From Alitta virens (lineage: Eukaryota > Annelida > Polychaeta > Phyllodocida > Nereididae): a stretch of 64,000 bases of DNA. Each line of letters begins with the position of its first letter. Position 1 is the stretch's first letter. Positions 44,401-55,654 of this stretch are shown piece by piece. The translations under genes and the position numbers were made by a program. The stretch is from contig OW028580.1 of the NCBI GenBank assembly GCA_932294295.1, forward strand, positions 39,651,336 to 39,715,335. The letters run 5' to 3'. Under the pieces are notes generated by a model. The model was not told where the DNA came from. It saw only the letters and a list, made by a program, of their open reading frames with translations, and made no database searches.

Positions 44401-45232
44401 GGTGTGGGATGCGTGTGTGTGTGTGTGTGATTAGGGCTTCACGTCCTGTATTTCTGCACCAGTTGGGCTAACTAGGACAGGCAGAGACCATGGCAATGAG
44501 ACGAAGGAGGAAACAGCCATCCAACTTAGGCTCGACCGGGAATCGAAACCGGGACCCAGCGGTTGGAGCGCTACCTCTGAGCTAGGCCCCCGCCCAGGGG
44601 TGTGGGATGTAAGTGTACTTTGTGTAGGAGTGGCTCAGCTGCAGTCAATGAGGACACCTTTAAAACATTGGACTATAATTTGTTCGGTCAGCAATACGTT
44701 GAACTTACGTAGCGATCTGGTAAAAGTAGGTCACTTCAGGGAACCTCAAAGTTCAAGGGTCCCAGGCAGAGACGGCTCCGCCCCATTCGATGCTACTGGC
44801 TCTGAAGCTTATATGGTCAGCAGACATAATGATGAGGTGATTAGGCTTGCAGTCCACACCATATTAAACATTTATCATTGTTTATCCCATGGGTGGAGTC
44901 TTTTACTTGCCTTAGCAAAACCCCTTCAATTTAGTATCTGATTCAATCGAAATCCAGCTTTAGGATGTAGGACTGTTACTCATGATGAGTATTGCACATC
45001 TCTCAGCCATATATAATGATATCATTTAATACAATACAATATAATACAAAACAATACATAACAATACAATTTCTGTCTGCCTCACCTCCAATTCTTCCAA
45101 CTCTCTCTCATTTATGACTTCATTTTGAAACAATCCAGGCAGCATATTCTTTACTTCAAGTTGACTTATAAGATAATCATAATTCTTTCTGATATTTTCA
45201 GTCCATTCATTTCTTGGTATCGTTACGGCCAT
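38486..45232 (-). CDS. Tandem-CARD protein (237 aa), six exons
   Basis: Exons: 45086-45232, 44231-44360, 43098-43196, 42633-42760, 38860-38986 and 38486-38568. They sum to 714 bases, and intron phases 0, 1, 1, 0, 1 all agree. CARD1 is exons 1-2 (NYDYLISQLEVKNMLPGLF, VINERELEELE | RPKVAAELLEMVRKV, KYIPFLSVVNNEQPHVIAKL). A Ser/Asp-rich linker is exon 3 (YQKYFSSGDSDSAPVEQ). CARD2 is exons 4-5 (HEFLISELQIRHVKENGVI, TEREADELM | RVKQVSELLGIIKRM, KYFPFLKVVYENQPHIVQKL). A short tail follows. Each CARD is split by a phase-0 intron at the same place, so one likely arose from the other. CARDs bind other CARDs in caspase, NOD and RIG-I/MAVS-type signalling; the partner here is unknown. Exon 4-to-5 splicing must cross the duplicated block at 39-41.9 kb. 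Confidence 0.75.
39618..39799 (+). mobile_element. tRNA-derived SINE, full copy
   Basis: The tRNA-like head has an A-box-like CGCTCAGTGGTAGCC and a B-box-like GGGTTGGATTCCC. The body has CGCCTGTCCTCATAGCTC and GTGCAGGAATACAGAACAT and ends CCATCACCAC. The 14-bp target duplication tgtggtatgactgc lies at 39604-39617 and 39800-39813. Confidence 0.85.
39931..40021 (-). pseudogene. Truncated CARD2 N-half exon (4B)
   Basis: It keeps the last about 30 codons of the exon (LINELQIRYVKDELFKDGDI, TEREADELM) and the GTAAGT donor. The acceptor and first codons are gone: at about 40021 the sequence switches into the middle of a SINE. It carries a small in-frame length difference from 4A (KDELFKDGDI versus KENGVI). 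It cannot be spliced as a normal internal exon. Confidence 0.8.
40022..40108 (-). mobile_element. SINE head remnant at the deletion junction
   Basis: It contains the reverse of the tRNA-like head (CGAACCCGGGACCC, GAGCTAGGCCCCCGCCC) and the same 3' flank, AGGGGTGTGGGATG, as the SINE at 44412-44595. It is therefore the same ancestral insertion, cut by the deletion in unit B. Confidence 0.8.
40852..40998 (-). CDS. Duplicated first exon (1B) of the tandem-CARD gene
   Basis: A 49-codon copy of exon 1, from ATG to the same GTGAGG donor. Its protein differs from exon 1A in one residue (MAAT versus MAVT). Upstream sequence is also duplicated. Its own CARD1 C-half exon is deleted. The next intact downstream acceptor is exon 5 (38986), also phase 0, so 1B-5-6 would give a 118-residue protein with one hybrid CARD. 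That isoform is inferred; no transcript evidence is available here. Confidence 0.55.
41244..41427 (-). mobile_element. SINE copy with 16-bp target duplication
   Basis: A full-length reverse copy flanked by aatgaaaggcttggtg at 41228-41243 and 41428-41443. The paralogous site in unit A (about 45433-45448) is empty. Confidence 0.9.
42384..42501 (+). mobile_element. SINE copy, headless (counterpart of 39618-39799)
   Basis: It has the same target duplication (42370-42383, 42502-42515 with one change) as the copy in unit B, so the insertion predates the duplication. About 60 bases of the tRNA head are missing. Confidence 0.8.
44412..44595 (-). mobile_element. SINE copy in intron 1 of the tandem-CARD gene
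   Basis: A full reverse copy with target duplication aggggtgtgggatg at 44398-44411 and 44596-44609. A short (GT)n run lies at its A-rich end (44412-44429). It ends about 50 bases from exon 2. Confidence 0.85.
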
Positions 45233-45840
45233 TTTCTGCTGTCATGAATGAAAATAAAAAGTTACTAATAAATCAATTAATATTTCAAAAAAGTAAAAAA
45301 AACCATCAGAATATATGGGCAGAAATTTTAGAAATGTCTTTATTTAAGCTATGGAATAGACAGTTGAAATGTTTTATTTACTGAGCGGAATGTGATTATT
45401 AAGACAAAGTAATGAATGTGAGGGATAGAGATGATGAAAGGCTTGGTGTTAGAACTGTATGATGAGGGATAGGTGCCATGTTGATCAAACACCACTTGAT
45501 CAGCTTCTTGATTTTAATGAAATATGTGCTATTTTAGACTTTTTATATACATCATAATTATAACTTAATTATTTTATTGCGAAACAAATATGTTTTTATA
45601 CCCACTTGATTTTTACTATTACCTAATGTAAATATAGTGCATATACTATGATATAATATATATTTATATATATAATTATGTACACAATAGATACATACGG
45701 TTTTATGAGCTAGCTGATGCAATCAAAGCACCAAATATGTATGGGGGTAAAATCAGATTATATTTTCTCTTTAATAACTAATGTTTTTTTTTTTTTAACC
45801 ATTTTGTGGCTCTAACTGTTGCAATCTCTCCCCCCCCCCC

Positions 45841-46102
45841 CCCCCCCACCCTCTAAAAAAATTGCAAATCTACGCCACTGATGAAACACATGTGTCAGCT
45901 AACCATGCATCACTAATGAAACAGGAACCGAACATACTCCATATATAGTAATAACATGCTTGAAGCTAAGCTAATTGTTGCTCTTGTCAAGTGATAGGTC
46001 TATTGAGTGGGCACACGACCCACTTAGCCTATAAATTACCAGTGTAGCATAATGTAGGCCTAATGTAAATAAGGTTTGTATTTGGTCAATATAAATAATA
46101 TC

Positions 46103-46146
<44 letters not shown>

Positions 46147-47640
46147 CTTTTAAAAAGTTAATTGAGCCAACATAAGATTTATGGACAATGATGCCATAAT
46201 GTATAATAATGGCCAGATAGTTATGTTTGCGAATAGTATCTGATAAAAAAGCATTCAAGTCAGTCAGTCAATCAGTCAATCAGTCAGTCAGTCAGTCAAA
46301 AAAAGCATTCAAGTCAGTCAGTCAATCAGTCAATCAGTCAGTCAGTCAGTCATAATCAGGGAGACAGGATTAGTCAGTCAGACAGACATATAGATAATCA
46401 GCCAGACAGTTAGTCAGTCAGTCTCATAGCTAATTAGGAAAACAGAGTCAGTCAGTCAGTCAGTCAGTCTGTCAAATAATCAGGGAGACCAGGTCGGTCG
46501 GTCAGTCAGATAATCAGAGAGATAGTTAGTCTGTTACAGAATCAGACTGTGGTGCAGTATACGTTATATACATATATATAGATATTGTTTATCTGTCTAT
46601 CTACTAGTATCTTCACAACCTGCATTATCGTTATAATTTGGATTCAATCCTTTGTGGCACAATTTATGGTGGACAAAGACCATGGCATTAATCTTTGGCT
46701 ATAATTCCTATGAGCAACTTGCAGACAAAATAGCAGCCTTTTGTTTGTTTTTAAACGATTGATGGTGTGGAAAACTCTCTTCTTGTGAACAACAACAATG
46801 ACACTCGCTAATAAAATGTGTTCACCATGTTGATAGGGCCTACAGACTCTTGTGCACTCAATGAAGTACAGCAACTGAACATATGTGTAGAAATGCAGTA
46901 ATATAATTTATACACAAGTATGTAGTTGAGTGGTCTGTCTCACTGACAATTAGGAGTGCGTGGCCCGGCGCAGAGTGGCCTAGATAACAATGTTAGCAGC
47001 ATTCCATGATTGCAGTGTATATGAATATTTAATAGCCTTTTATAGAGTTTATAGTTTACACAGGCCTGACAGTATAATGATTACAGGCTTACCTGCTAAT
47101 CTCCACAATAGCTCACAATCGAATAACCATTGATAACAACGTGCCCTATATATTTTTTACTGCATATAGTTTCATCATTTGTTAATTGAGGGCGCCAGTG
47201 TAACATGATAGTATGCTCCCTCTTGTGTTGCAATAGGGAACAGAATCTAAAGAGATCGATAGATAGATAGATAGATAAATATATATAGACAGTGAATGAT
47301 TTTGGATTATTTAGAATTATTTCGAGTTTCAGTGTATGGTCCCTTGGGGTAATATAATTTACTCCAAGTATTAATACCAGTGAACTTGGCCCATTTCTCA
47401 AGTCACACTCAACAATTCGAACTTAGAATTGCAATAACTCTAACTTCATCTACTTTTATTTGTTATTTACAGATCCTGAAGTAATATCCAATGAGTTCAA
47501 CAACTTTTTGTGAACATCGGCTGTAACTCAGCAGAAAACATTTAATTGTTTGTCCCCAAAATCGATCCTTTGAGGAATTACTCACATCACCAGTCTCACA
47601 AAATTTTTAGTGTAAATGCATAGAAAAAAATTATGTTATC
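45841..47640. other. Non-coding stretch rich in simple repeats
   Basis: No gene seen. It holds an (AT)n run at 46104-46142, (CAGT)n/(CAAT)n arrays at 46258-46520 and a (GATA)n run at 47258-47276. Poly-C at 45829-45848 lies at the edge of the duplication. Confidence 0.5.
46246..46520. repeat. (CAGT)n microsatellite with a 53-bp internal duplication
   Basis: AAAAAAGCATTCAAG followed by the same CAGT/CAAT pattern occurs twice in a row (about 46246-46298 and 46299-46351), then degenerates into CAGT, CGGT and CAGA repeats. Confidence 0.85.
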
Positions 47641-47649
47641 AAAATAATA

Positions 47650-48095
47650 AACCTAAAGACAAGCAGTGGAGTGGATGGCCTTTCAAATAAATTATTTAAA
47701 TTGATTACTTGGGAAATGTCTGACTGTTTAACTATAATTATTAACAAATTATTAATCAAAGTAATACCAGTGAGAAAAGTCTTTATTTGATAATTATAGA
47801 CCCATTTCTTTACCCATGCAGTATTTCAGAAGTTTTTGAAAGAGTGATGCATAGTCAAATCCAGGAGCATTTTTCCAAATAAAATTTTTTCTATAGTAAC
47901 TAATATGGATTTAGGCAAGGTCACTCCACTGAACTTGCAGCCTTGCAGTAGTTGATAACAATTTAATTCAAATGGATAAGAGACAAATACCTTTAAATAT
48001 ATTTTTAGACCTCAATTTCTAAGGATTTCGATTGCTTGTATCACAAAATATTACTTTCTAAATTAAAATATTATGGTTTCCATGGCATATCCTTC
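47650..48095 (+). pseudogene. LINE reverse transcriptase remnant
   Basis: Across shifting frames it reads SGVDGLSNKLFKLI, then CSISEVFERVMHSQIQEHFS, YGFRQGHSTELAALQ and a degraded DLSK-like motif. These are RT motifs of CR1/Rex1-like LINEs. Several stops and frameshifts show long decay. Confidence 0.7.
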
Positions 48096-48100
48096 AAATG

Positions 48101-49205
48101 CACTGCAGCTAAACTCTCAGCGAATCCCACATGTGTTCGTCCGACAGGCAGGACGGCGGGCGTTACACTTTCATTTCCAGAGAAGAACTCTAACACACAC
48201 TTTTGTTTCTAGAGCTAAGCTCTAACACATTTATGCACTTACCCTACTGAAATTTTATATAGTAACACCACAGGCACTTGCCGGCGAGTTATAAATTATC
48301 GTAGTTAATAAAGAAAGGAAGGAAGGCACTGGAGGAAATCCGTTCTCACCTCGAGCGGCAAGCGTTATCGATCTGCTGAGAAGGCAATTTCCAGCTTGGA
48401 ATCCCACGAAATAACAATATTTTTGATGATATAATATCATTAATTTATTTTATATCAACAGTTAGGAAGTTATGTAATATATTTATTGAAAATATGCTAA
48501 AAAATCGTGAGTTTTTAGCGTGATTTCGGCCGTCATTCATTTATGCATCACGCATGATCTGACGGACTCCACTGCCTTCTCTTTCTCTATACTGACAGTG
48601 AATTGTTCAGCAAGTGCCTGTGGTAACACTATATATGACATATATGTTTTACAAAAATGCTCCTAAGGAATATATATGAAATTCAGCAATAATGTTATGC
48701 CACATAATGATGTTGTGTATAATTTCAAACAAAATTAACCTTCAAGGTTTTTGTTTACGTGTATTTAAATAAATAAAGTCTAAATACCAATAAATACAAA
48801 ATCTTAAAGGTTTATTTCATGGAATGCAACACACCCATTTTAATGCCTTTATAAGCTGTTTAAATTTAGCTGGCAACTGAAGGAACTATATATTATTCCT
48901 TTTAGTTACTGAATTGAAGGAAGCAACACAATGTTTTTCATTTTTTCCAGATTTTTCAATATTATGAACAAAAAAAGAATGATGAAACAAATGTCAAAAA
49001 GAAGCTTAAAGGTGAAAGTTCTATAATCTGATATATCATTGGCAAAATGTTACTGATGTAAGGATCATAGAGTCATTGATATCAGGGTTTGAAAGAGTAC
49101 CTGTCCAAATTTTCATATTTTCCTTATTAAATAAAATTATCTCATAAATGGTCATGAAACCCCAAAAAGATATCCCTACACTATTTTAGACATACTACAT
49201 CATTA
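48101..49205. mobile_element. 2.3-kb DNA element, copy 2, right end missing
   Basis: It matches 29632 onwards: GTTCGTCCGACAGGCAGG, CTTTCATTTCCAGAG, CCTAAGGAATATATAT, AAGTCTAAATACCAATAAAT, and the segment near 31640-31760. It lacks the right terminal inverted repeat and is interrupted by a MITE at 48269-48622. Confidence 0.75.
48269..48622. mobile_element. 354-bp MITE nested in DNA element copy 2
   Basis: Perfect terminal inverted repeats CACAGGCACTTGC / GCAAGTGCCTGTG, flanked by a 7-bp duplication gtaacac (48262-48268 and 48623-48629). Copy 1 of the host element has an uninterrupted AGTAACACTCTATAT at the same place (about 29806-29820), which serves as the empty site. Confidence 0.85.
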
Positions 49206-50257
49206 CACCAAAGTACCACTTGTCACTAGTTGGTTAACAAGTTTGTATTTTAATTGTTATATTCCTTTTGACTATGCATGATTTGATATATAAAAAAAAA
49301 AACGTTAATTTTATTTCTCATCAATACAATTCTTAGATCGCACTTCTCCAATTTGACAATGTCTGGATGTGGAGATTTGAAATTTCATCATCATTATCTT
49401 AACCATTTATGCATGTTACCCATTAAACTATTTGGAAAAAATCAAATTGTACTGTTCCATCTGCATGAGCAATTGAATAGAAAATATGTTACAGACATAA
49501 CATTAGATAGTATTCATTAACATAATTATGATAGCGTGCCTGTTCCGATTTCCGGGTCAATGACCTTATTTTTTCTTTTCTTTTCTTTTCCGAATAGTGT
49601 CATACATGATATTTAATATAATCCATAATATAATTAATTACTGAGTCTGGTGTCTGGCCAAAGCCTTGTATTTTGCAAAGTAATTACAATACTACCCATG
49701 CCAATTTTTTTCTACAATTTAATTTTGGCTTATCTTTTTAACATTTATTAATATATATCTAATCTGTATATACACTTTACTTATGATTTTTATTTTATTT
49801 TATTTTCCTAATGAAATATGATCTTCAATAAACACTGCAGCTTTTACAGATATCATAATGATAGAGATTAACTTCTTAATAGTTTGTTTACTAACTTCTT
49901 ATTTACACTCAGTGCCATACTTCTAAACTGGTCGTGAATTTTTATTAAACAGTTTGATACAACTTGGTTATTTTATGCATGGTTTGTAATATACAAAGAT
50001 TTGACATTTCTTCATTTGCATAAGCCATTTGCAAAATATTGTGGGATTTCCAGGGTTAGTCAATACTGTCCCTTGTGATAGTAACATCTCAATCACCACA
50101 ATTGACAGTGATATAATTTTAATTATTTTTATCGCAACATCATATTTCTGGATTGATACATATGTAAAATATTTCCTTGTCTGTAAATGAGAACCAGGCA
50201 GTATTGTGCTAAAATTAATTTAATTGTCTATCAATATACCAAGCAAAAAGCTTCAAT

Positions 50258-50258
<1 letters not shown>
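49206..50258. other. AT-rich stretch, nothing recognised
   Basis: No coding or clear repeat feature apart from a short TTTTCTTTTC run near 49572. Confidence 0.4.

Positions 50259-50349
<91 letters not shown>
50259..50349. repeat. (AT)n microsatellite of about 90 bp
   Basis: An almost perfect AT dinucleotide run that ends where LINE homology begins. Confidence 0.95.
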
Positions 50350-50351
<2 letters not shown>

Positions 50352-52835
50352 ATCTACATGACTGATCACCCTATAACAATGAGTGAGGTACAGACTGAAC
50401 TGAAAAGCCTTAAGCTGGGCAAGGCCCCTGGAATAGATGGAATCAGTAATGATTTTTACAAATATTTGTCTGACTACTTACTTCAGCCTCTTACAGTATT
50501 GTTCAACTACATTTGGGAAAAGGGAGTTTACCAAAAACAAATGGTCTGAGGGAATAATTCAACCCCTGCATAAAAAAGGTAGTTATAGTGAACCCGATAA
50601 CTATCGCAAACTGACTCTAATGGCATGTATGGGTAAAATATTTGAAGCCATTTTAAATAAGAGATTAGTCTTCCAAAGCGAAGCTACAGACATTGTAGAT
50701 CCTAATCAATTTGGTTTTAGTAAAGGTTGCAGAACTAGTGATAATGTATTCATATTAGACACAATCATATCTTACCATAAATCAATTCGTAAAACCTTAT
50801 TTATAACTTTTATAGACTTTTCGAAAGCTTTTGACTTTGTCAACCGATCATTCCTGTATTATAAAATGATAAAGAAAGGCTATGGCGGAAAGCTTGTAAA
50901 AATAATACAAAGTATGTTCGACATGTCTAGTGCTAAAGTTCGATAGCATGGTGAATTAGGGACAAACATTGATAGTACCCATGGCATTCTCCAAGGTGGG
51001 ATAGTCAGTCCCAAGCTATTTAATCTGTATTTATCAGACATGTGTGAATACCTAGACCAGACCTGTGGAGTAACAATATATGGGACAACATACACTCATC
51101 TACTATATGCTGATGACCTTGTCCTAATTTCAGAAAGTGCTGATGGAATGCAGACTCTATTAAAAGATCTTGAAGCTTATTGTAGAAAGTGGCATCTGAT
51201 AATTAACTCTCAGAAGAGCAAAGTTATGATCTTTCGTAAATCTGGCAAATGTACAGCCCAAGATAATCTTGATTTCATTATTGAAAATGAGAAATTAGAT
51301 ATAGTTAATTCATACAAATATTTGGGTCATGTAATTAGTAACTCTAGCAACATACACAAAGTAATGTATGAGCATTTGACAACCCAAGCACAAAAAGCAA
51401 TGTATGCTCTTAAAGAAAAGACAAAGTCTACAGTTGGCTATCTACCAGCAAAATTGAGTATCAAAATGTTTGACACATATATATTACCAATACTTGAATA
51501 CAATAGTGAAATATGGTTCCGAGAGAAGCAAATTGAAACTCTCGAGAAAATACAAGTCCGTTTCCTTAAAAACCTGCTCAGTGTTAGGTGTCAAACTTCA
51601 ACACTTGCCATTCTGGCTGATACAGGTAGATTTCCACTGATAGTCAGACAACATGCTTCAGCAATCACATTTCTAGGCAGGCTAAGGTCAAATACATGCC
51701 CCTTGCTCTTGCGTAGCTGTTATGACATTCAGACTAAGTTACATCAAAGAGGTGTTCCTTGCTGGCTTACAAGACTTTATAAAGTCACAGAAACCAGCAT
51801 AAACAAGCAAATTTTATCCTTGTTCGAAAAGGCTCATACTAAGATGCTCACTGAGATAAATAATAGTACGCTAAACCCAAAACTCAGAACATACAAAACC
51901 TTCAAGAATGATATTAGAATAGAGCCCTATCTGAATTATACCCTACCTAAATCCGTCTATTGTAATATAGCACGTTTTAGACTAAGCTCACACAACCTTA
52001 ATATTGAATTAGGCAGACACAAACGTCCTTATGTTCCTGCAGATGAAAGAATATGTGAAAAATGCAATCTGAACCAAGTAGAAGATGAGTTTCATTGTTT
52101 AATGAGGTGTAAAAAATGGAATGATGTCCGCTTAAACTTATTCCACATTGCTTGTAAATACATTGAGGGCTTTACTATTTTTGATCCAACTGAACAATTC
52201 TTACAAATATTAACAACTAAGAACACTAACCTTAACTTAGCTCTTGGTAAATTTCTACAGGTAGCATTAAAATTAGACAGTAAAATATAAATGTTTTATA
52301 TAAATAGCAACTTAATGTCTCCTGGAACTGAGTGGCTGGCGGCACATTGATGAAACTGCTTCCGTGTGTGTATGAATTTGTACATTTGTATATTTGTAAA
52401 TATCTACTATTGTATGTCACTTCATATTGTATGTCACTTCATATTGTATGTCAACATTCCCATCTCATATTGTATATCACTTCATATTGTTTACCATGTT
52501 GATAGCAGTTAGGAGTACATCATGTATCTATATATCTATATATCTTATGCTTAGTGTCTAGTATTGTTATTGAACCTGAATTATTGTGCTAAAACTATTT
52601 GTTGGTGCTTTTTAAACAGTATTATAACTATTATTTGTTTAGTTCCGGGTGCTTTAGAATTTCTTAGACAGACTATGTAGTGTTGATTAGTATTTGTTGA
52701 TTAGTATATTATTGTTTTAACTGTTGATCCATGTATTTCTATTATTTTTTTTATTTTTATTTTTTTGCCATTTATTATTTTGTCATGCTGACACATGTAT
52801 CAATTTGATATTTTGCTGTCAATAAAAATCTATAT
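50350..52835 (+). mobile_element. 5'-truncated LINE with nearly complete reverse transcriptase
   Basis: RT starts in SEVQTELKSLKLGKAPGIDG, shifts frame by one base in an A-run near 50532, then continues in one frame from 50437 to 52290 with a single TAG at 50944-50946. Motifs: GIIQPLHKKG, NQFGFSKGCRTSDN, FIDFSKAFD, GILQGGIVSPKLFNLYLSDM, the YADDLVLIS active site near 51107, and a C-terminal CEKCNLNQVEDEFHCLMRC cluster near 52057. No endonuclease is present. The 3' UTR holds TGTATGTCACTTCATAT repeats (52410-52490) and ends near GCTGTCAATAAAAATC (52815-52835). It cannot move by itself. Confidence 0.85.
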
Positions 52836-54700
52836 ATATAATACTATATATATCAAACTTTCCTGCTAGTAAGTTGCATAGAATTTTTTTATAGTTCTTT
52901 TTTTAATATACCTAAATACTTTTTCTGTAATTTGCAGCCACAATTTTCAGAAAAAATGTGACATGTTTTGCAAATCTAATAGAATAATTCAGATCCAAAC
53001 TTTAAAAAAAATAATCATGTTTCATTTTTTCACATTAACATACATAATTGACAGGTTCAGTGAGTGTTGCATTTTTGAACTGCATATCTGCTGTTTAAAA
53101 CAGTTTGAGATATAATTTCATTTTAACATTGGCCTAATTACTTTAAATTAATTACAGTGTACAGTTTCAAATGCAATCAGCTACCAGAAACATAAAGAGC
53201 AATTGACAAATCCAATTTGTGTAATTACACTGTTTCACTTAAGAAAGAGTGAGAACAGTGAGTGTGTGTGGCCAGTTTCATATAGCCAGATGCCTACAAT
53301 GGAGTGACCACTGCCACACTGACATACAACAGCAGCATCACAAGCACAAATTCATGATGGACTTTTGTTAACAGCCAAAGCACCATAGTTACCATTCAAA
53401 TCACATTAGGTTTCATAGGAATGAAATAATGTAAGTAGATATTAAGCTTTTGTTGAGTTGCTAGGCATTTCACATGATGGGCCTCCAACAGATATTTGTT
53501 GAAAACCTTCACAAGCTTTCACCCCTAAAACCAAAATGAACTATGCCAAATTCCGGGAAATCAGACTTACATTGATGAGTCCATTGATGAGTCCATGGAA
53601 TGTTTATAAAAATACTTAATGAAGGTGTTATTTTGCCAACTTATCAATAAAGTTGTTATATTTACTGCAACTCTATATAAGTGAAATTTCAGTGAATGGT
53701 AATCAGATATTTGTTGTAATAGTTCTAATACAGCCTTCTAAATTGCATGCATTCATTTTAATGTATAAGAATACCAATAACACACTCAGATGCACTCAAC
53801 AGTTATTTCGCATACTGACTGCAGTGCCACAGGTGTCATAAACAGGAACTAATTTTTCTGACAGGAGGCTGACCTTCCCAACTTCAATTGGATATTATAT
53901 CTATTTCCCAAACTGTTTTAAACAGAAGATATGCAGTTCAAACATGCCTCACTCACCAAACTTGAAGTTATACATGTAAATGTGTGGAGAAATGAAACAT
54001 GAACATATTTATAAAATGTGGATCTAAAATATACCTATAGATTTGCAAAAATGTCATTTTTCTGCATAGTAAAAATATTTAGGCACTGGGGGATCAAGGG
54101 GGAGGGGGAGTGGATATTGGGGCCATCCCCTCCCCCCACGTAGTAGCCTTAATTACCAGGCATTTTCTATGGTAGAGGCAGAGTAAATTTAAAGCAATTA
54201 TCATAAAGATAACATAACTTTATATGAAATACTAAATATTTGATATTTTGAAATGACATGTTACCTTGTCAATATCTGCAGCTATTACCCTCTAGTCTAT
54301 ACAAAAATAAAATCAATTCATTTTTCCCCTGGTCCAGACTATTTCAACCAGTTCTGATACAGGTCTCTTTTTTAAAGAGAGCTTTTCTTGTTATTTATTA
54401 AATCATCAATTTTCCATTTTTGTACATATCTTATGTCTCACAATGTAACCATTGTGTAATTGTTTTGTACCAATGAACCCCAATATTTTTATTGTCAATG
54501 TATTATTTTTTATTGATTACGATTCAATGAAAATTAGCGCCCCATCTACAATTCATCTAATGAACTATTGTTGTTAATTTTTAAATCGGTGAAAAACCTA
54601 ACTTTCAGAAAATGTTAGAATTTTAAAAATCGGATGAAAACTGACAAAGTAATTAAATAAACCATACAAGCAAGTCAGATCGATATGATATATATATTTA
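52836..54700. other. Intergenic stretch, no gene seen
   Basis: AT-rich, with an inverted G/C-rich patch at about 54090-54140 (GGGGGAGGGGGAGTGG, CCCCTCCCCCCACG). Open frames are short and unconvincing. Confidence 0.4.
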
Positions 54701-55654
54701 TTTTACATGAGGATTTGTACAACGGCGTACATAATGCTTGACTGCACTGGTGAGTGGTACAAATAATGATGTATCATGTGAGACATGTAAAACCGTCACA
54801 GCCATGCTGCAAAATGCCATGTACAACACAATACAATACAATAGAACACAATATAATACAACACAATAAAACACAATAAAACACAATACAATACAATGTA
54901 AATGTTACATTTTATGTTAAGTCGAATTTAATGAAGTTTTTGCTTCTGTACGACTTTGGAAGAACTAATCTACAAACAATGGCTGTAAAAATGGAGAAAT
55001 CGGAAAATCAAATCATTCAGTAAAAGTTCATATAAAAATTTTAAATCTCTGTACACATTTTGAGAGTCTGTAACTGGCAGTGTGCACTGGCCAGTTTATT
55101 CATAGTACAATACAATGCAATACTATGCAATACCTTGCAATACAATGCAATACAACGACCAAGATCCAGGTGGACTTCAAGTACTTTTTTATTTCATACT
55201 GAAAAGTTGAGCCAGCCTTGGCACTGTGTAACTTAAACTGCTACATCATTGTGTAGGCCTACTTGAATATAAAATAAAGTACCTTGCAAGAGCAACAACT
55301 GCAGCATCAGACTGATAAAAAGGATAGTTAGGTGAAGTTCAGTTAAAATTATTTGTCAAATTAATTGCCAGCAAATCAGATATTTGCCTTATCATCTCAT
55401 CATAGCATCTGCTTCAGTTGATTCCATAACTGACTGAGCCTCAAAATTGTGACATATCGACAACAGTCTCAATACAATACAATACAGCACAATGCAATAC
55501 AATACAATATGTAATAAAATATAGGCTTACCCCACTGGCTCCTGTATACAAAACAATATTATAACACAATACACTACAATTATTTGAACTGATTTTCATA
55601 TTTTTTTAATATTGATTTCCTGAACTAGTCCTTGTCCTATGTTAAGACATTTTT
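54701..55654. repeat. 3' flank of the GPCR gene with dispersed (ACAAT)n runs
   Basis: Degenerate CAATACAATA-type pentanucleotide runs occur at 54825-54898, 55105-55157, 55470-55512 and 55546-55580. The same motif is found at 40797-40840 and 45030-45070. Confidence 0.6.

Larger units (their letters stand above)
41866..45840. repeat. Tandem duplication unit, upstream copy (A)
   Basis: It begins near GTAAGCGATATTGCTGAG (41871) and matches unit B through GTGGCTCTAACT near 45808-45819. It contains exons 1-4 of the tandem-CARD gene. The same (AATAC)n run lies just 3' of exon 1A, at 45030-45070. Confidence 0.85.

Noticed and set aside
26331..45232. A single fused CARD-CARD-Ubl gene
   Set aside because: The last CARD exon ends in phase 1 and exon 6 has its own stop at 38486; joining either to the Ubl exon at 37935 breaks the frame.
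46258..46520. CRISPR-like or regularly spaced repeat array
   Set aside because: It is a continuous tetranucleotide microsatellite without unique spacers, in a eukaryotic context.
50187..50345. Apparent repeat protein of alternating Ile and Tyr
   Set aside because: It is translation of the (AT)n microsatellite in front of the LINE.
54698..54886. Cys/Leu/Tyr-rich frame resembling a membrane segment
   Set aside because: It is the antisense of a CAATACAATA-type simple repeat.
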